Source: DATLBY01 sp035526665 (GTDB lineage Bacteria; Acidobacteriota; Terriglobia; Bryobacterales; Bryobacteraceae). From it: 18,218 bases of DNA. Position numbers and translations under genes: made by a program. Shown in pieces: positions 8,761-15,741 of this stretch; position 1 is the stretch's first letter, and each line of letters begins with the position of its first letter. The notes beneath the pieces were generated by a model. That model ran no database searches. It had not been told where the DNA came from and saw only the letters and a list, made by a program, of their open reading frames with translations. The stretch spans positions 1 to 18,218 of the forward strand of contig DATLBY010000377.1 of assembly GCA_035526665.1 (NCBI GenBank), given 5' to 3'.

Positions 8761-8791
8761 GGATACTGGGCGGCACGTTTGCTTTCGCGGT

Positions 8792-10132
8792 TTACGCCTT
8801 CGTGGGCTTGTCTACCACTTTCCAGTTCTTTTCGTCGAAGTAGAGCACCTTCCCTTCGCGATAGCTGTGCACGGCCATGGTAATGAGAACCTGTGCGCGC
8901 GCGCCTGTCTCTACATCGAGAGTCGGCTTCTGGCGCGAGCGGATGCAGCTCAGAAAATTGTTGATATGGACGTGCATCGCGTTCGTTTTTTCGACTGGCA
9001 ATGTAATGTCGTCGGTGCCCCATTTCGCCTTGTACTCGGCGGAGACAACCTTCTTTTCAGGCCGGACGGTGATATGGTCCGTCTCCCCCTCGAAACGTCC
9101 ATGCTCCACCATGATCAGCGAGGCATCGTGGCCGCGAATCAGGCCGGGAATATGTTGCGAGTTGGCCATTGAGGAGCTAAGCACAATCGAGTGACCCTTG
9201 GCGTATTCGCCGATCAGATGGAAGGTGTCCGGCACTTCGCGCTCGTCTTTAAACACATAGATGCCGCCGCCGGCCATCACCTTGTGGGGGAACTGCGGCT
9301 CGCCCCAGCAGATGTTCATGGGCGCCACAACGTGGTAGAAAAGGTCGGTAGCGATACCGCCTGAATAATCCCAGTACTTGCGAAACCGGAAGAAGCGGTC
9401 GGCGTTGAAGGCCCGTTTGGGAGCCGCACCGATCCACTGCTTCCAATCGATGTAGTTATCGCCCTTGCCATCCGGGCCGGCCTCGGCGTCAATGGGCCAG
9501 TTCCATTCCCCTTCAACGGAATTGCGATGATACGAGCCCTGGCTCATGATCATCTTGCCTACCATGCCGTCGGCGATGGCCTTCTTTGCCTGCGCCCACT
9601 GATCGCCCGACGTGGTTTGAGATCCCACCTGCAGCACGCGCTTGGTTTCGCGAACCGTGTTCACCAGCTGATGCGCCTGCTCAATGGTGTGACACATGGG
9701 CTTTTCCAGGTAGACATCCTTGCCCTTATCCATGGCGGCGATAGCTATCGGGGCATGCCAGTGATCGGGCGTGGCGATGATCACGGCGTCCACATCGTCG
9801 CGATTAATTACCTCGCGGTAGTCGAGATAGCCCTTTACATTGTATTTTTCGGCATTGGCGCGCTTACGCTTCTCGTACACATCGCAGACCGCCACAATTT
9901 GGCAGGATCCGTCCTTGGCGCCGAGTTTGGCGAACTCACTGGCGACGTACGTGCCGCGCCCGCCGGTGCCGATGACGCCGATGTTGATCTTGTCGTTAGC
10001 TCCGATCACGCGCGCGCTGGCCGGGGTGGGCCTGGCCGCAAAGGCGGTGCCCGTTATGCCCATACCTGCTCCTACGGAGGTGGCCGTTTTAAGAAAATCT
10101 CTGCGGTTTACTGCGTTATTGTTGGCTGACAT
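8792..10132 (-). CDS. Gfo/Idh/MocA-family oxidoreductase with Tat signal
   Basis: The 446-residue product begins with a twin-arginine signal: NRRDFLK at residues 9-15 (R10, R11), then a hydrophobic stretch ending near GTAFAARP. The mature protein has a Rossmann NAD(P)-binding motif INIGVIGTGGRGTYVA (49-64), DAVIIATPDHWHAPIA, and the family Lys motif in YLEKPMCH (EKP at 144-146). A C-terminal alpha/beta dimerisation domain follows. Family members oxidise or interconvert sugars and related polyols; the substrate cannot be told from sequence. Export of an NAD-dependent enzyme by Tat, with its cofactor folded in, is usual for this acidobacterial/planctomycete group. AAGGA about 9 bases upstream of the ATG is a good ribosome binding site. 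The shared terminator follows the stop. Confidence 0.93.
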   Translation of the reverse strand: MSANNNAVNRRDFLKTATSVGAGMGITGTAFAARPTPASARVIGANDKINIGVIGTGGRGTYVASEFAKLGAKDGSCQIVAVCDVYEKRKRANAEKYNVKGYLDYREVINRDDVDAVIIATPDHWHAPIAIAAMDKGKDVYLEKPMCHTIEQAHQLVNTVRETKRVLQVGSQTTSGDQWAQAKKAIADGMVGKMIMSQGSYHRNSVEGEWNWPIDAEAGPDGKGDNYIDWKQWIGAAPKRAFNADRFFRFRKYWDYSGGIATDLFYHVVAPMNICWGEPQFPHKVMAGGGIYVFKDEREVPDTFHLIGEYAKGHSIVLSSSMANSQHIPGLIRGHDASLIMVEHGRFEGETDHITVRPEKKVVSAEYKAKWGTDDITLPVEKTNAMHVHINNFLSCIRSRQKPTLDVETGARAQVLITMAVHSYREGKVLYFDEKNWKVVDKPTKA

Positions 10133-10198
10133 GCGTTAAATCCTTGTGTGGACCCGTCGGGAAAGGCAGGGCGCGAGTCCTACACGTTCAGAATCAGT

Positions 10199-10897
10199 TT
10201 ACTCTTCCACGGGCCGTGCGTCAAAAGGCGAGGGGAGACGCGCCGGCGGAGATTCCAGCTTATGGAAGGTCTGCCACCAAATATAAAGGCAAGCGAAACC
10301 CGAGAAAACCGTGAGTAGGTTTCCAGCAAGCACGGTGCTGGAGGAGAGTTGACGAAGGGATTGCCCGATGGCTTCGCCGGTCACTTGAATGCCAATTCCG
10401 CCCGTGATCAACAAAAGGCGCAAATCTTTTTTCTCCGACGCGATCAGGACAAACCATAGGATCAAAGTAATGATCGCGCTACAGAAGCTGATATTTCGAA
10501 TGACCAACGTCATCGAATAATTTACTTTATTGGCATCGAAGTAGGCGAGGATGCAGCCGGCCCAGAACAGAAACGCGATTCCCACAAACAGGCGTATCAG
10601 CATCGCCCTGGTCTGGCTTTTTGGCATGGCATGCAGCACAAGCGAGACCACCACGCAGTATAGGCCGGTCTGACGGATCATCTCGTTTATCCAGAAGTAG
10701 CGCCGCCACTCCCGGCTTACCACCGAACCGTCCAGCACAATGAAAATTTCAAGCAGGCCAGTGACCGCTATCGCGACAGCGTAGAGAGATACCGCGATAA
10801 AGCGTTTATAGGCTCCGCCCAGCAGCGCTGAGATAACCAGATACTGGAGCACCAGGCCGATTATCCAAAGCGAGTACTGTAGGTATGGGTATTTCAT
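10199..10897 (-). CDS. Seven-helix membrane protein of unknown function
   Basis: The 232-residue product is not recognised as a named family. Hydrophobic segments lie at about 6-27, 33-55, 76-91, 99-121, 129-153, 158-183 and 187-211, giving seven predicted helices, with a short polar C-terminal tail (SPPARLPSPFDARPVEE). Charged or aromatic loops such as REWRRYFWINEMIRQ lie between helices 2 and 3. No enzyme, kinase or receptor domain is attached. It could be a sensor or transport-type protein, but nothing in the sequence decides. It is on the same strand as, and 89 bases downstream of, the three peptide genes, which makes a functional link possible but unproven. The ATG at 10897 has only a weak ribosome binding site. 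Confidence 0.8.
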   Translation of the reverse strand: MKYPYLQYSLWIIGLVLQYLVISALLGGAYKRFIAVSLYAVAIAVTGLLEIFIVLDGSVVSREWRRYFWINEMIRQTGLYCVVVSLVLHAMPKSQTRAMLIRLFVGIAFLFWAGCILAYFDANKVNYSMTLVIRNISFCSAIITLILWFVLIASEKKDLRLLLITGGIGIQVTGEAIGQSLRQLSSSTVLAGNLLTVFSGFACLYIWWQTFHKLESPPARLPSPFDARPVEE

Positions 10898-10913
10898 CTG
10901 CCGTGACGATCCC

Positions 10914-10952
10914 AGTGGGAAGGACTACAATTCTATCTTAAACCGTCCCACT
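10914..10952. repeat. Inverted repeat upstream of the seven-helix protein gene
   Basis: AGTGGGA at 10914-10920 is the exact complement of TCCCACT at 10946-10952, with a 25-base AT-rich spacer. It lies just upstream of the membrane-protein start at 10897. It could be an operator or an mRNA structure; a 7-base match may also be chance. Confidence 0.3.
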
Positions 10953-10986
10953 AGTCATTCGGCCAGTTTACTTGTAACCTTTAGGT

Positions 10987-11190
10987 TTATTTTCCTGCGA
11001 CTGCGACGTTCGGTTCCCAAGGGTCGGGCGGCAGTGTGGAACCGCTTCTCATCTCGACCGGAGCGACTCTGTCAGAGTTGATCAGCAGACTCGACGAAGC
11101 TGCGGCTCCTGAAGCATTGGTAAATGAGGCCACTGTGAACAGGATGGCGGTAGCCGCGAAGAATACCGGGTTAGCGAAAGTCTTGGACAT
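10987..11190 (-). CDS. Small exported-looking peptide, paralogue 1 of 3 (67 aa)
   Basis: Unrecognised family. The 67-residue product has a signal-peptide-like start (MSKTFANPVFFAATAILFTV, then ASFTNASGAA), a variable middle, and the shared tail APVEMRSGSTLPPDPWEPN followed by VAVAGK. It has no cysteine. A good ribosome binding site (AGGAGA) precedes the ATG at 11190. The frame is open to an ATG at 11244, but the paralogues all start at the MSKTF-equivalent position and are exactly 67 residues, so 11190 is preferred. It is the last transcribed of the three tandem copies. Possible roles include a secreted signal, a modified-peptide precursor or an envelope peptide; none is established. Confidence 0.75.
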   Translation of the reverse strand: MSKTFANPVFFAATAILFTVASFTNASGAAASSSLLINSDRVAPVEMRSGSTLPPDPWEPNVAVAGK

Positions 11191-11210
11191 TCTCTGATCT
11201 CCTTGTTTTT

Positions 11211-11414
11211 CTACTTCTTGGCTACGGCTACGTTCGGTTCCCACGGGTCAGGCGGCAGCGTGGAACCGCTTCTCATCTCTACAGGGGCGATGGTATTGGA
11301 GTTGACACCTTGAGGAATTCGAGCTCCGGCGCCGGAAGTGCTCGTAAAGGAGGCGACAGTAAACAGCAAGGCAGCAGTCGCGAAAAATACTGGATTTGAA
11401 AAGGTTTTAGACAT
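11211..11414 (-). CDS. Small exported-looking peptide, paralogue 2 of 3 (67 aa)
   Basis: Same length and plan as its neighbours: a basic, hydrophobic leader (MSKTFSNPVFFATAALLFTV), a variable stretch (about residues 29-42, GARIPQGVNSNTI) and the conserved tail APVEMRSGSTLPPDPWEPN ending VAVAKK. No cysteine and no known domain. The ATG has no convincing Shine-Dalgarno sequence (GGCGA about 10 bases upstream at best). It lies 29 bases downstream of paralogue 3 and 20 bases upstream of paralogue 1, so one transcript is likely. Compared with paralogue 1, 12 of 20 identical leader residues use different codons, so the duplication is not very recent. Confidence 0.75.
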   Translation of the reverse strand: MSKTFSNPVFFATAALLFTVASFTSTSGAGARIPQGVNSNTIAPVEMRSGSTLPPDPWEPNVAVAKK

Positions 11415-11443
11415 TGTCTGATCGCCAGATTGTTATTTGTTTT

Positions 11444-11647
11444 CTAATTCTTAGCGATTGCTACGTTCGGTTCCCACGGGTCGGGCGGCAGCGTGGAACC
11501 GCTTCTCATCTCAACTGGGGCAATCGTATCCTGGCTAAGGCCCAGCGAGTTTGGAGCGGCCGGTCCGGAAGTGTTAGCGAAGGAAGCGACCGCAAAAAGA
11601 AGGGCGGCGGCGGCAAAGAATCTAGGGTTGGAAAATGTTCTAAACAC
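11444..11647 (-). CDS. Small exported-looking peptide, paralogue 3 of 3 (67 aa, GTG start)
   Basis: First transcribed copy. It begins with GTG at 11647 (M/V-FRTFSNPRFF), preceded by GGAG about 11 bases upstream. The leader is hydrophobic (FFAAAALLFAVASFANTSG), the middle is different from the other copies (PAAPNSLGLSQDT) and the tail is APVEMRSGSTLPPDPWEPN ending VAIAKN. The exact conservation of the 67-residue length and tail across three copies supports a real gene despite its small size. The promoter must lie in the 210-base gap upstream (11648-11857), where several weak -10-like boxes exist but none has a convincing -35 partner. Confidence 0.72.
   Translation of the reverse strand: MFRTFSNPRFFAAAALLFAVASFANTSGPAAPNSLGLSQDTIAPVEMRSGSTLPPDPWEPNVAIAKN
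11468..11501 (-). other. Hairpin within the conserved block of peptide gene 3 (also in copies 1 and 2)
   Basis: CGGTTCCCACG (11468-11478) pairs with CGTGGAACCG (11492-11501) as a 10-bp stem with one bulged base and a 13-base loop. Copy 2 has the same stem at 11235-11245 and 11259-11268. In copy 1 (11011-11021 and 11035-11044) two base changes break the inner pairs and about 8 bp remain. It lies inside the coding region, over the STLPPDPWEP codons, with no T-run. Confidence 0.5.
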
Positions 11648-11857
11648 TGATCTTATATCTCCAATTCAAAGTGGGATGCAACTTACTAGACTCCGGCTAA
11701 GGTAAACGCCCAGCCAATTCAAGTAAGAGGTTTGATCTAGTGTACTGCGGATCTTTCCAGAGTCCTATAGGTAAAACAGCTTAGAAAAGTACTAAGAGTT
11801 GGGGTACTTATACGATTGTAAGAATCCCGTACGGTTACGGGGTGGGAGGTGGCGTAG
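11648..11857. other. 210-base intergenic region upstream of the peptide genes
   Basis: No coding frame of note. It is more AT-rich than its surroundings. On the - strand it holds the terminator-like hairpin after the ATPase gene (11826-11841), then candidate -10 boxes such as TACAAT and TATAAG near 11805-11818 and TATAAG near 11653-11659, without good -35 matches. It most likely carries the promoter of the peptide genes. Confidence 0.5.
11826..11841 (-). terminator. Probable terminator hairpin after the ATPase gene
   Basis: CCCGTA (11826-11831) pairs perfectly with TACGGG (11836-11841) around a 4-base loop. Read on the - strand it starts 16 bases after the ATPase stop and is followed by ATTCTTACAA, a weak U-rich tail. 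It is a plausible but not strong Rho-independent terminator separating the ATPase from the peptide genes. Confidence 0.5.
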
Positions 11858-12769
11858 CTAGTCTCGGGGGTTAAAAAAGGGGGATTGTTCGACGGTGGCG
11901 TCCGCGTAACGCGACCGTTGGCCTCGAACGTGCCGCCCTGGCCACTCCAGGCGCATGTCCGTGGTTACGTCATCGAGCATGTCCATGGTGGCGACTTTGG
12001 CGGCGTCGGCAAAAGCCGTCAGTAGGAGGTTGTCGCAAATCGCGTTGATGACGCGGGGTATGCCTTGGGAGCGGCGCTGGATCTCGGACAGGAGGGCTTC
12101 AGAGAAGACCTGCTGATTCGGCATACCGGCCTTCTCCAAGCGGCTATTGATGTACTTGGCAGTTTCCACCTCGTCGAACGCAGCAAGGTTGTAGCGAAGG
12201 ACGATTCGCTGTTTCAAATTGCGCAGATTCGGCGCATCCAGCTTGCGGTCGAATTCGGGCTGGCCCGCCAGGATGATCTGGAGAAGTTTACCCCGCCGAT
12301 TTTCGAGATTCCCAAGCAGCCGGATCTCTTCGAGGACTTCCCATTCCAGATTGTGCGCTTCATCCACGATCAGGACTCCAGTGCTGCCCTTCTCGGCCTG
12401 GCGCACCAGCATATTGTTGAGTTCAATCAACACTTCGGCCTTCGAATTGCGATTACAGCGAAGGTCGAAATCGTAAGCCAGCATCTCCAGAAACTGATCG
12501 GAGGTAATGCGTGAATTGAAGAGGAATGCGAACTCTATCGACTGCTGGAATAGGTAGTCCCGCAGGCACTCGAGCATTGTGGTCTTCCCGGTACCCACCT
12601 CGCCTGTCAGAACAATAAAACCTTTACGAGCCTGCACACCATAAATCAGGTTGGAAAGCGCTTCTTCGTGCTGTTCACTGCGGTAAAGAAAGGCAGGATC
12701 GGGACTAAGACTGAATGGATCCTCCTTGAACCCGAAGAAGGCTTTATAGACACTGGTGGCTTGGTTCAC
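11858..12769 (-). CDS. ExeA/GspA-type AAA ATPase
   Basis: The 303-residue product starts with the typical ExeA-like opening FFGFKEDPFSLSPDPAFLYRS. It has Walker A GEVGTGKTT (56-64), Walker B VLIVDEAH (132-139), a sensor-like LQIILAGQPEF (164-174) and LKQRI (186-190). The C-terminal lid contains RSQGIPRVINAICDNLLL. Family members energise secretion or envelope assembly (ExeA with ExeB) or occur in exosortase/exopolysaccharide loci; here there is no ExeB-like peptidoglycan-binding domain. The start is GTG at 12769; an in-frame stop three codons upstream rules out a longer protein, and no clear ribosome binding site is seen. It begins 56 bases after csm5 on the same strand, so read-through from the CRISPR operon is possible. 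TniB/IstB-like ATPases look similar, but no transposase is nearby. Confidence 0.88.
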   Translation of the reverse strand: MNQATSVYKAFFGFKEDPFSLSPDPAFLYRSEQHEEALSNLIYGVQARKGFIVLTGEVGTGKTTMLECLRDYLFQQSIEFAFLFNSRITSDQFLEMLAYDFDLRCNRNSKAEVLIELNNMLVRQAEKGSTGVLIVDEAHNLEWEVLEEIRLLGNLENRRGKLLQIILAGQPEFDRKLDAPNLRNLKQRIVLRYNLAAFDEVETAKYINSRLEKAGMPNQQVFSEALLSEIQRRSQGIPRVINAICDNLLLTAFADAAKVATMDMLDDVTTDMRLEWPGRHVRGQRSRYADATVEQSPFFNPRD

Positions 12770-12825
12770 TAACGGATTTTACCACGCGAGCCCGCATTCA
12801 ACCTGGCTCAGGGCGATATGGGAGG

Positions 12826-13875
12826 CTACGAAAACTCGAGTAAAGCCCAGCCAGGCAGCGCCGCCGGCCTATTGCCGGAGAAGACAATACGCCGCGTTTT
12901 CGGGAACGGCAGGCCGGATCGGATCGCCCTCTCATAATAAGGTAATTGCTTCAGAATGCGCCGGAAATCCTGGTCTTCGGTGTCGAGAAAGCCCGTTTTC
13001 CCCAGAAATCCTCCGCCCCACCCGATGTTTACCAGACAGGATTTTCCGTCATTCCCACGGCCCTGAAGCGCGCCGAGGCCGGTGCCCAACTCGGCCAAGC
13101 CGGCCCGTTCCGCATATTGCCGGTGCAGTTCCAGCATGCGCGTGGAGTGCTGCCGGGCGGCGGCGATAATATTGCCGAGGCCGCGTCCCGGCCCAGCGGG
13201 GCCTTCGAACACAGTACCTGGGACGGCCATTTCCGCCAGCAGCGTAGAGGCCGGCTTCCACGCCACCTCGAAGGTTTCCGGCCCCTTGGGGACGAGGCTC
13301 GAAACTTTCACCAAATAGACTTTGAAAGAGGAGACCGGCACCGCTCCCGAATCAGCCAGCGAAAGACCCTTGGTCGGATCGGCATGGGCGGAGCCGAACG
13401 ACAGCGCCTCCGCGGTCTCCCCTAACCTGCGCGGCGGGCGATCGCCCTCCATGCGTTCGATGACATTTTTCAGAACTCCGGGATTGCCGCGGGTAAACGT
13501 GAGCGCGGTCCGCAGGGCGCCTTTGAGAGCCGAAGCCGGTAAATAGGGTCCATTCGGTCCCGCGCTGAACGTTGGAATGTGCAACTGGTCGGCCCGCGCC
13601 TGATCGCAGTAGGCGGTAGAGGTGGAATCCTCGAAGGGAATCCGGCGGTCGGCAAAATTCTGCGCAAAGCCTCCCCAGGAGGCAAAATCGAGCTTCTCCG
13701 CCTTTCGGATTTGCGTCAGATAACTTTCCAGCCGCGGTCCTTTCGACAGCAGCCGAAAGATGCGCGGCTGATCCAGCACGTTCACCTGGTCCTTCCAGAC
13801 CATATAGTCGATGGGCGACAATTTCTGGCCGTCGCCGACCAGCAGTGGTGTGAGCGCGGTCAATCGATAGTTCAC
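12826..13875 (-). CDS. csm5: Type III-A CRISPR RAMP protein Csm5
   Basis: The 349-residue product is the Csm5 subunit that caps the 3' end of the crRNA in the Csm complex. It opens NYRLTALTPLLVGDGQKLSPIDYMV, the family's beginning. The RAMP motif GPYLPASALKGALRTAL is at 109-125, a Gly-rich loop NIGWGGGFLGKTG at 283-295, and the C-terminal PKTRRIVF...LPGWALLEF at about 325-348. The start is GTG at 13875, which overlaps the csm4 stop as GTGA. The frame stays open to 14151, but that part is the out-of-frame shadow of csm4. It is the last cas gene of the operon. Confidence 0.93.
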   Translation of the reverse strand: MNYRLTALTPLLVGDGQKLSPIDYMVWKDQVNVLDQPRIFRLLSKGPRLESYLTQIRKAEKLDFASWGGFAQNFADRRIPFEDSTSTAYCDQARADQLHIPTFSAGPNGPYLPASALKGALRTALTFTRGNPGVLKNVIERMEGDRPPRRLGETAEALSFGSAHADPTKGLSLADSGAVPVSSFKVYLVKVSSLVPKGPETFEVAWKPASTLLAEMAVPGTVFEGPAGPGRGLGNIIAAARQHSTRMLELHRQYAERAGLAELGTGLGALQGRGNDGKSCLVNIGWGGGFLGKTGFLDTEDQDFRRILKQLPYYERAIRSGLPFPKTRRIVFSGNRPAALPGWALLEFS

Positions 13876-14891
13876 GCTTGCACCCCTGTGGGAATTTCCA
13901 CGGAGAAGGCGAAGCCTGACCGGTAAACCGGGTGGGGAAAACCTTCGGGCGCCACATTCCTGGCGCAACCCTGGGGTGGGCCGGAGGCGAAGACAACGCT
14001 CCCCTCCTCCACCAGTTGCAGCAACTGCTTTCGCTGTCCGTGGGAATCCATCGTGCCGACCCGGCCGCCTCGCGTTAGCAGGGAGTAGTTCCCGCGGCTC
14101 CAGTCCACCGTATCCGCCGCGCCGGGGCTGAAAAGAGAAAGCAGCCACCATGCAGTATGCGGTGGATTTTCCGTATTGGGCCGCGAAAAGACGAGATCTC
14201 CAGGCAATTCGCCCTCAAACCGCGGATCCTCAAAATGGCCCCAGCCGCGAGAGCGCTCGCCTCCCAGCCCGCTATCGGCCAGCAATCGAAATGCGGCCTT
14301 CACAGGATCCGACCAACGGGCCCGCGACTCTTCGCCCGCGAATGCGACAGCACACCAAAGACCCGCGCTGCGGGCGAATTCCAGGCAGGCCGTGGAATGC
14401 AGATCGACATTGCCATTCACCAGCCGATCGACGGCCGCGCTGACGCGCACGCCGATTCTGAATGGCGGGGTTGCCGGTTGATTGCGCTCGATCGGTACCA
14501 GACAGTGGCTAGCAGGATCGACGGCCCATTTCTCTTCCTCCAAAGGCTCGTCTTTGAACAGCGCTTGCACCAGGGAAAGCGGAATGAAGCGCGCTCCTTT
14601 CCAACGAACTTTGCTGGAGGCCGCCGGCGGCCAGACAGTGCGCGGCGGAGTGATATAGAGAGTTTTTCCCTGCCAGGGATAACAGGAGCTAAAGCAGACG
14701 GTGGATGCCTGGCTTCGGGCAGTGGCGTCCAGCCACTCCTCAAGAGTCCCTAGCTGCTGCATGGCCAGGGTGATGGCAGAGTACACCGAATCGCTGTGGC
14801 ACATGCGCTCCACGCGATCGCGTGCGCCCGATTCGGGTCCAAAACGCCACGGCCCAGTGGGGCGGAGGCGCACTAAGAAACCGGATGCCAT
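13872..14891 (-). CDS. csm4: Type III-A CRISPR RAMP protein Csm4
   Basis: The 339-residue product is the Csm4 subunit, which binds the crRNA 5' handle and contacts Cas10. Visible signatures are HSDSVYSAITLAM (32-44), the RAMP Gly-rich loop SGLGGERSRGWGHF (207-220) and the C-terminal strand HPVYRSGFAFSVEI (320-333). It is slightly longer than the usual ~300 residues. The ATG lies 4 bases after the csm3 stop with no separate ribosome binding site, and the stop overlaps the csm5 start, so translation is coupled on both sides. Confidence 0.93.
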   Translation of the reverse strand: MASGFLVRLRPTGPWRFGPESGARDRVERMCHSDSVYSAITLAMQQLGTLEEWLDATARSQASTVCFSSCYPWQGKTLYITPPRTVWPPAASSKVRWKGARFIPLSLVQALFKDEPLEEEKWAVDPASHCLVPIERNQPATPPFRIGVRVSAAVDRLVNGNVDLHSTACLEFARSAGLWCAVAFAGEESRARWSDPVKAAFRLLADSGLGGERSRGWGHFEDPRFEGELPGDLVFSRPNTENPPHTAWWLLSLFSPGAADTVDWSRGNYSLLTRGGRVGTMDSHGQRKQLLQLVEEGSVVFASGPPQGCARNVAPEGFPHPVYRSGFAFSVEIPTGVQA

Positions 14892-14895
14892 GACT

Positions 14896-15732
14896 TCAGG
14901 AGGCTAACCGGCGGGCAAAATCCTCGCCGGATGCGAATGCCTGCAGGCCGGCAAGATCCACTCCGGCGACCAGCTCAGCCTGTTCGCCGCCACGCGCGTA
15001 GAAATCTTTGTTGCGCCAGTTGAGACGCAGGCCGGAAAATCGAACGCGCCCGCTGCCGCGCGAACCGCCCCCGCCCAGGGTATCGTCCTCCATGAGTCGC
15101 AGGCCCTCAATCACGCGGCCGAACAGGGCTTTGTCCTCTTCGCACAAGACGTCAAAAATCATACGCACATGGAAGCGGGCTCCCGCCGGAACGCGCTCGA
15201 GCGTACGGGGGTTAGCCTGTGATGTGATGCGATCGACGGCATTCTCGCTCTTCACTTCGGTGATCTCGTCATCCAGATTTTCCCGCATCTGCGGGGTGAT
15301 GCTTTCGGCATCGAGAGGCGCATCGTAGACGGTCAGCCGGGCAGGGGTGGCGGCGCTGCTCTCCAGACTTTCGCCGGCCGCTTTGTCCATCCGGCCTGGA
15401 TTGCGCCCAAACAGAATGCAAATATCGTCGTCCGGGCGGTCGCTCTGGTGAATGCGGACCTCCTGGCCTTTGCGCCTGGAAAGATAGACCAGCTCAGAAG
15501 GAACGGTCAAGCCGCTGGCCTGCTCAAGGAGCGCCCGCAGCCTTCCCCGAAGCGAACTCCCGGGAACATACGGACGGCCGAACGAATCTTTCACCACGGG
15601 GTTGTCAGCCCCGCCGATCTCCAGCGAACCCTTCCCTGCTCCGATGTGCAAACCCGTCTGGCAATGCAACTCGCCTTCGAGAATGAGCTTGCCAATCAGT
15701 TTCAATTCCGTTTGTGCCGTATGCGAACTCAT
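14896..15732 (-). CDS. csm3: Type III-A CRISPR RAMP protein Csm3 (target-RNA nuclease)
   Basis: The 278-residue product is the backbone subunit that cleaves target RNA at 6-nt intervals. After LILEGELHCQTGLHIGAGKG comes GGADNPVVKD; Asp43 corresponds to the catalytic Asp33 of Streptococcus Csm3, so RNA cleavage is probably intact. Also present are RPYVPGSSLRGRLR, ITEVKSENAVDRIT, ERVPAGARFHVRM and the Gly-rich loop TLGGGGSRGSGRV. It is about 50-60 residues longer than common Csm3, mainly by a C-terminal tail after the Gly-rich loop region. AGAGGAA just upstream of the ATG is a good ribosome binding site. Confidence 0.96.
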   Translation of the reverse strand: MSSHTAQTELKLIGKLILEGELHCQTGLHIGAGKGSLEIGGADNPVVKDSFGRPYVPGSSLRGRLRALLEQASGLTVPSELVYLSRRKGQEVRIHQSDRPDDDICILFGRNPGRMDKAAGESLESSAATPARLTVYDAPLDAESITPQMRENLDDEITEVKSENAVDRITSQANPRTLERVPAGARFHVRMIFDVLCEEDKALFGRVIEGLRLMEDDTLGGGGSRGSGRVRFSGLRLNWRNKDFYARGGEQAELVAGVDLAGLQAFASGEDFARRLAS

Positions 15733-15741
15733 GATTCCTCT

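Larger units (their letters stand above)
10987..11647 (-). repeat. Tandem triplication of a small peptide gene
   Basis: Three head-to-tail units with starts at 11647, 11414 and 11190 (spacings 233 and 224 bases). The best-conserved part is a 50-base block at 11006-11055, 11230-11279 and 11463-11512. Copies 2 and 3 differ at one base of the block, and copies 1 and 3 at two. The rest of each unit is much more diverged. Confidence 0.9.

Noticed and set aside
7409..8776. 455-residue open frame on the - strand opposite aspS
   Set aside because: aspS is unmistakable on the + strand; the antisense product has no recognisable domain and the length follows from GC-rich codon use.
11191..11244. Longer start of peptide gene 1 at 11244
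   Set aside because: The extra 18 residues run into the end of peptide gene 2 and break the exact 67-residue length and leader alignment shared by the three copies.
10987..11647. CRISPR-array-like repetition in the peptide region
   Set aside because: Three 50-base repeats at 224-233 base spacing are parts of coding genes; spacers are far too long and encode paralogous leaders.
11858..12769. Transposition-type ATPase (TniB/IstB) as part of a mobile element
   Set aside because: No transposase, terminal inverted repeats or target duplications are seen nearby, and the N-terminal FFGFKEDPFSLSPDP is typical of the ExeA group.
13876..14151. N-terminal extension of csm5 up to an ATG at 14151
   Set aside because: The added residues are an out-of-frame reading of csm4 and low complexity; the family N-terminus begins at the GTG at 13875 with a 4-base overlap.
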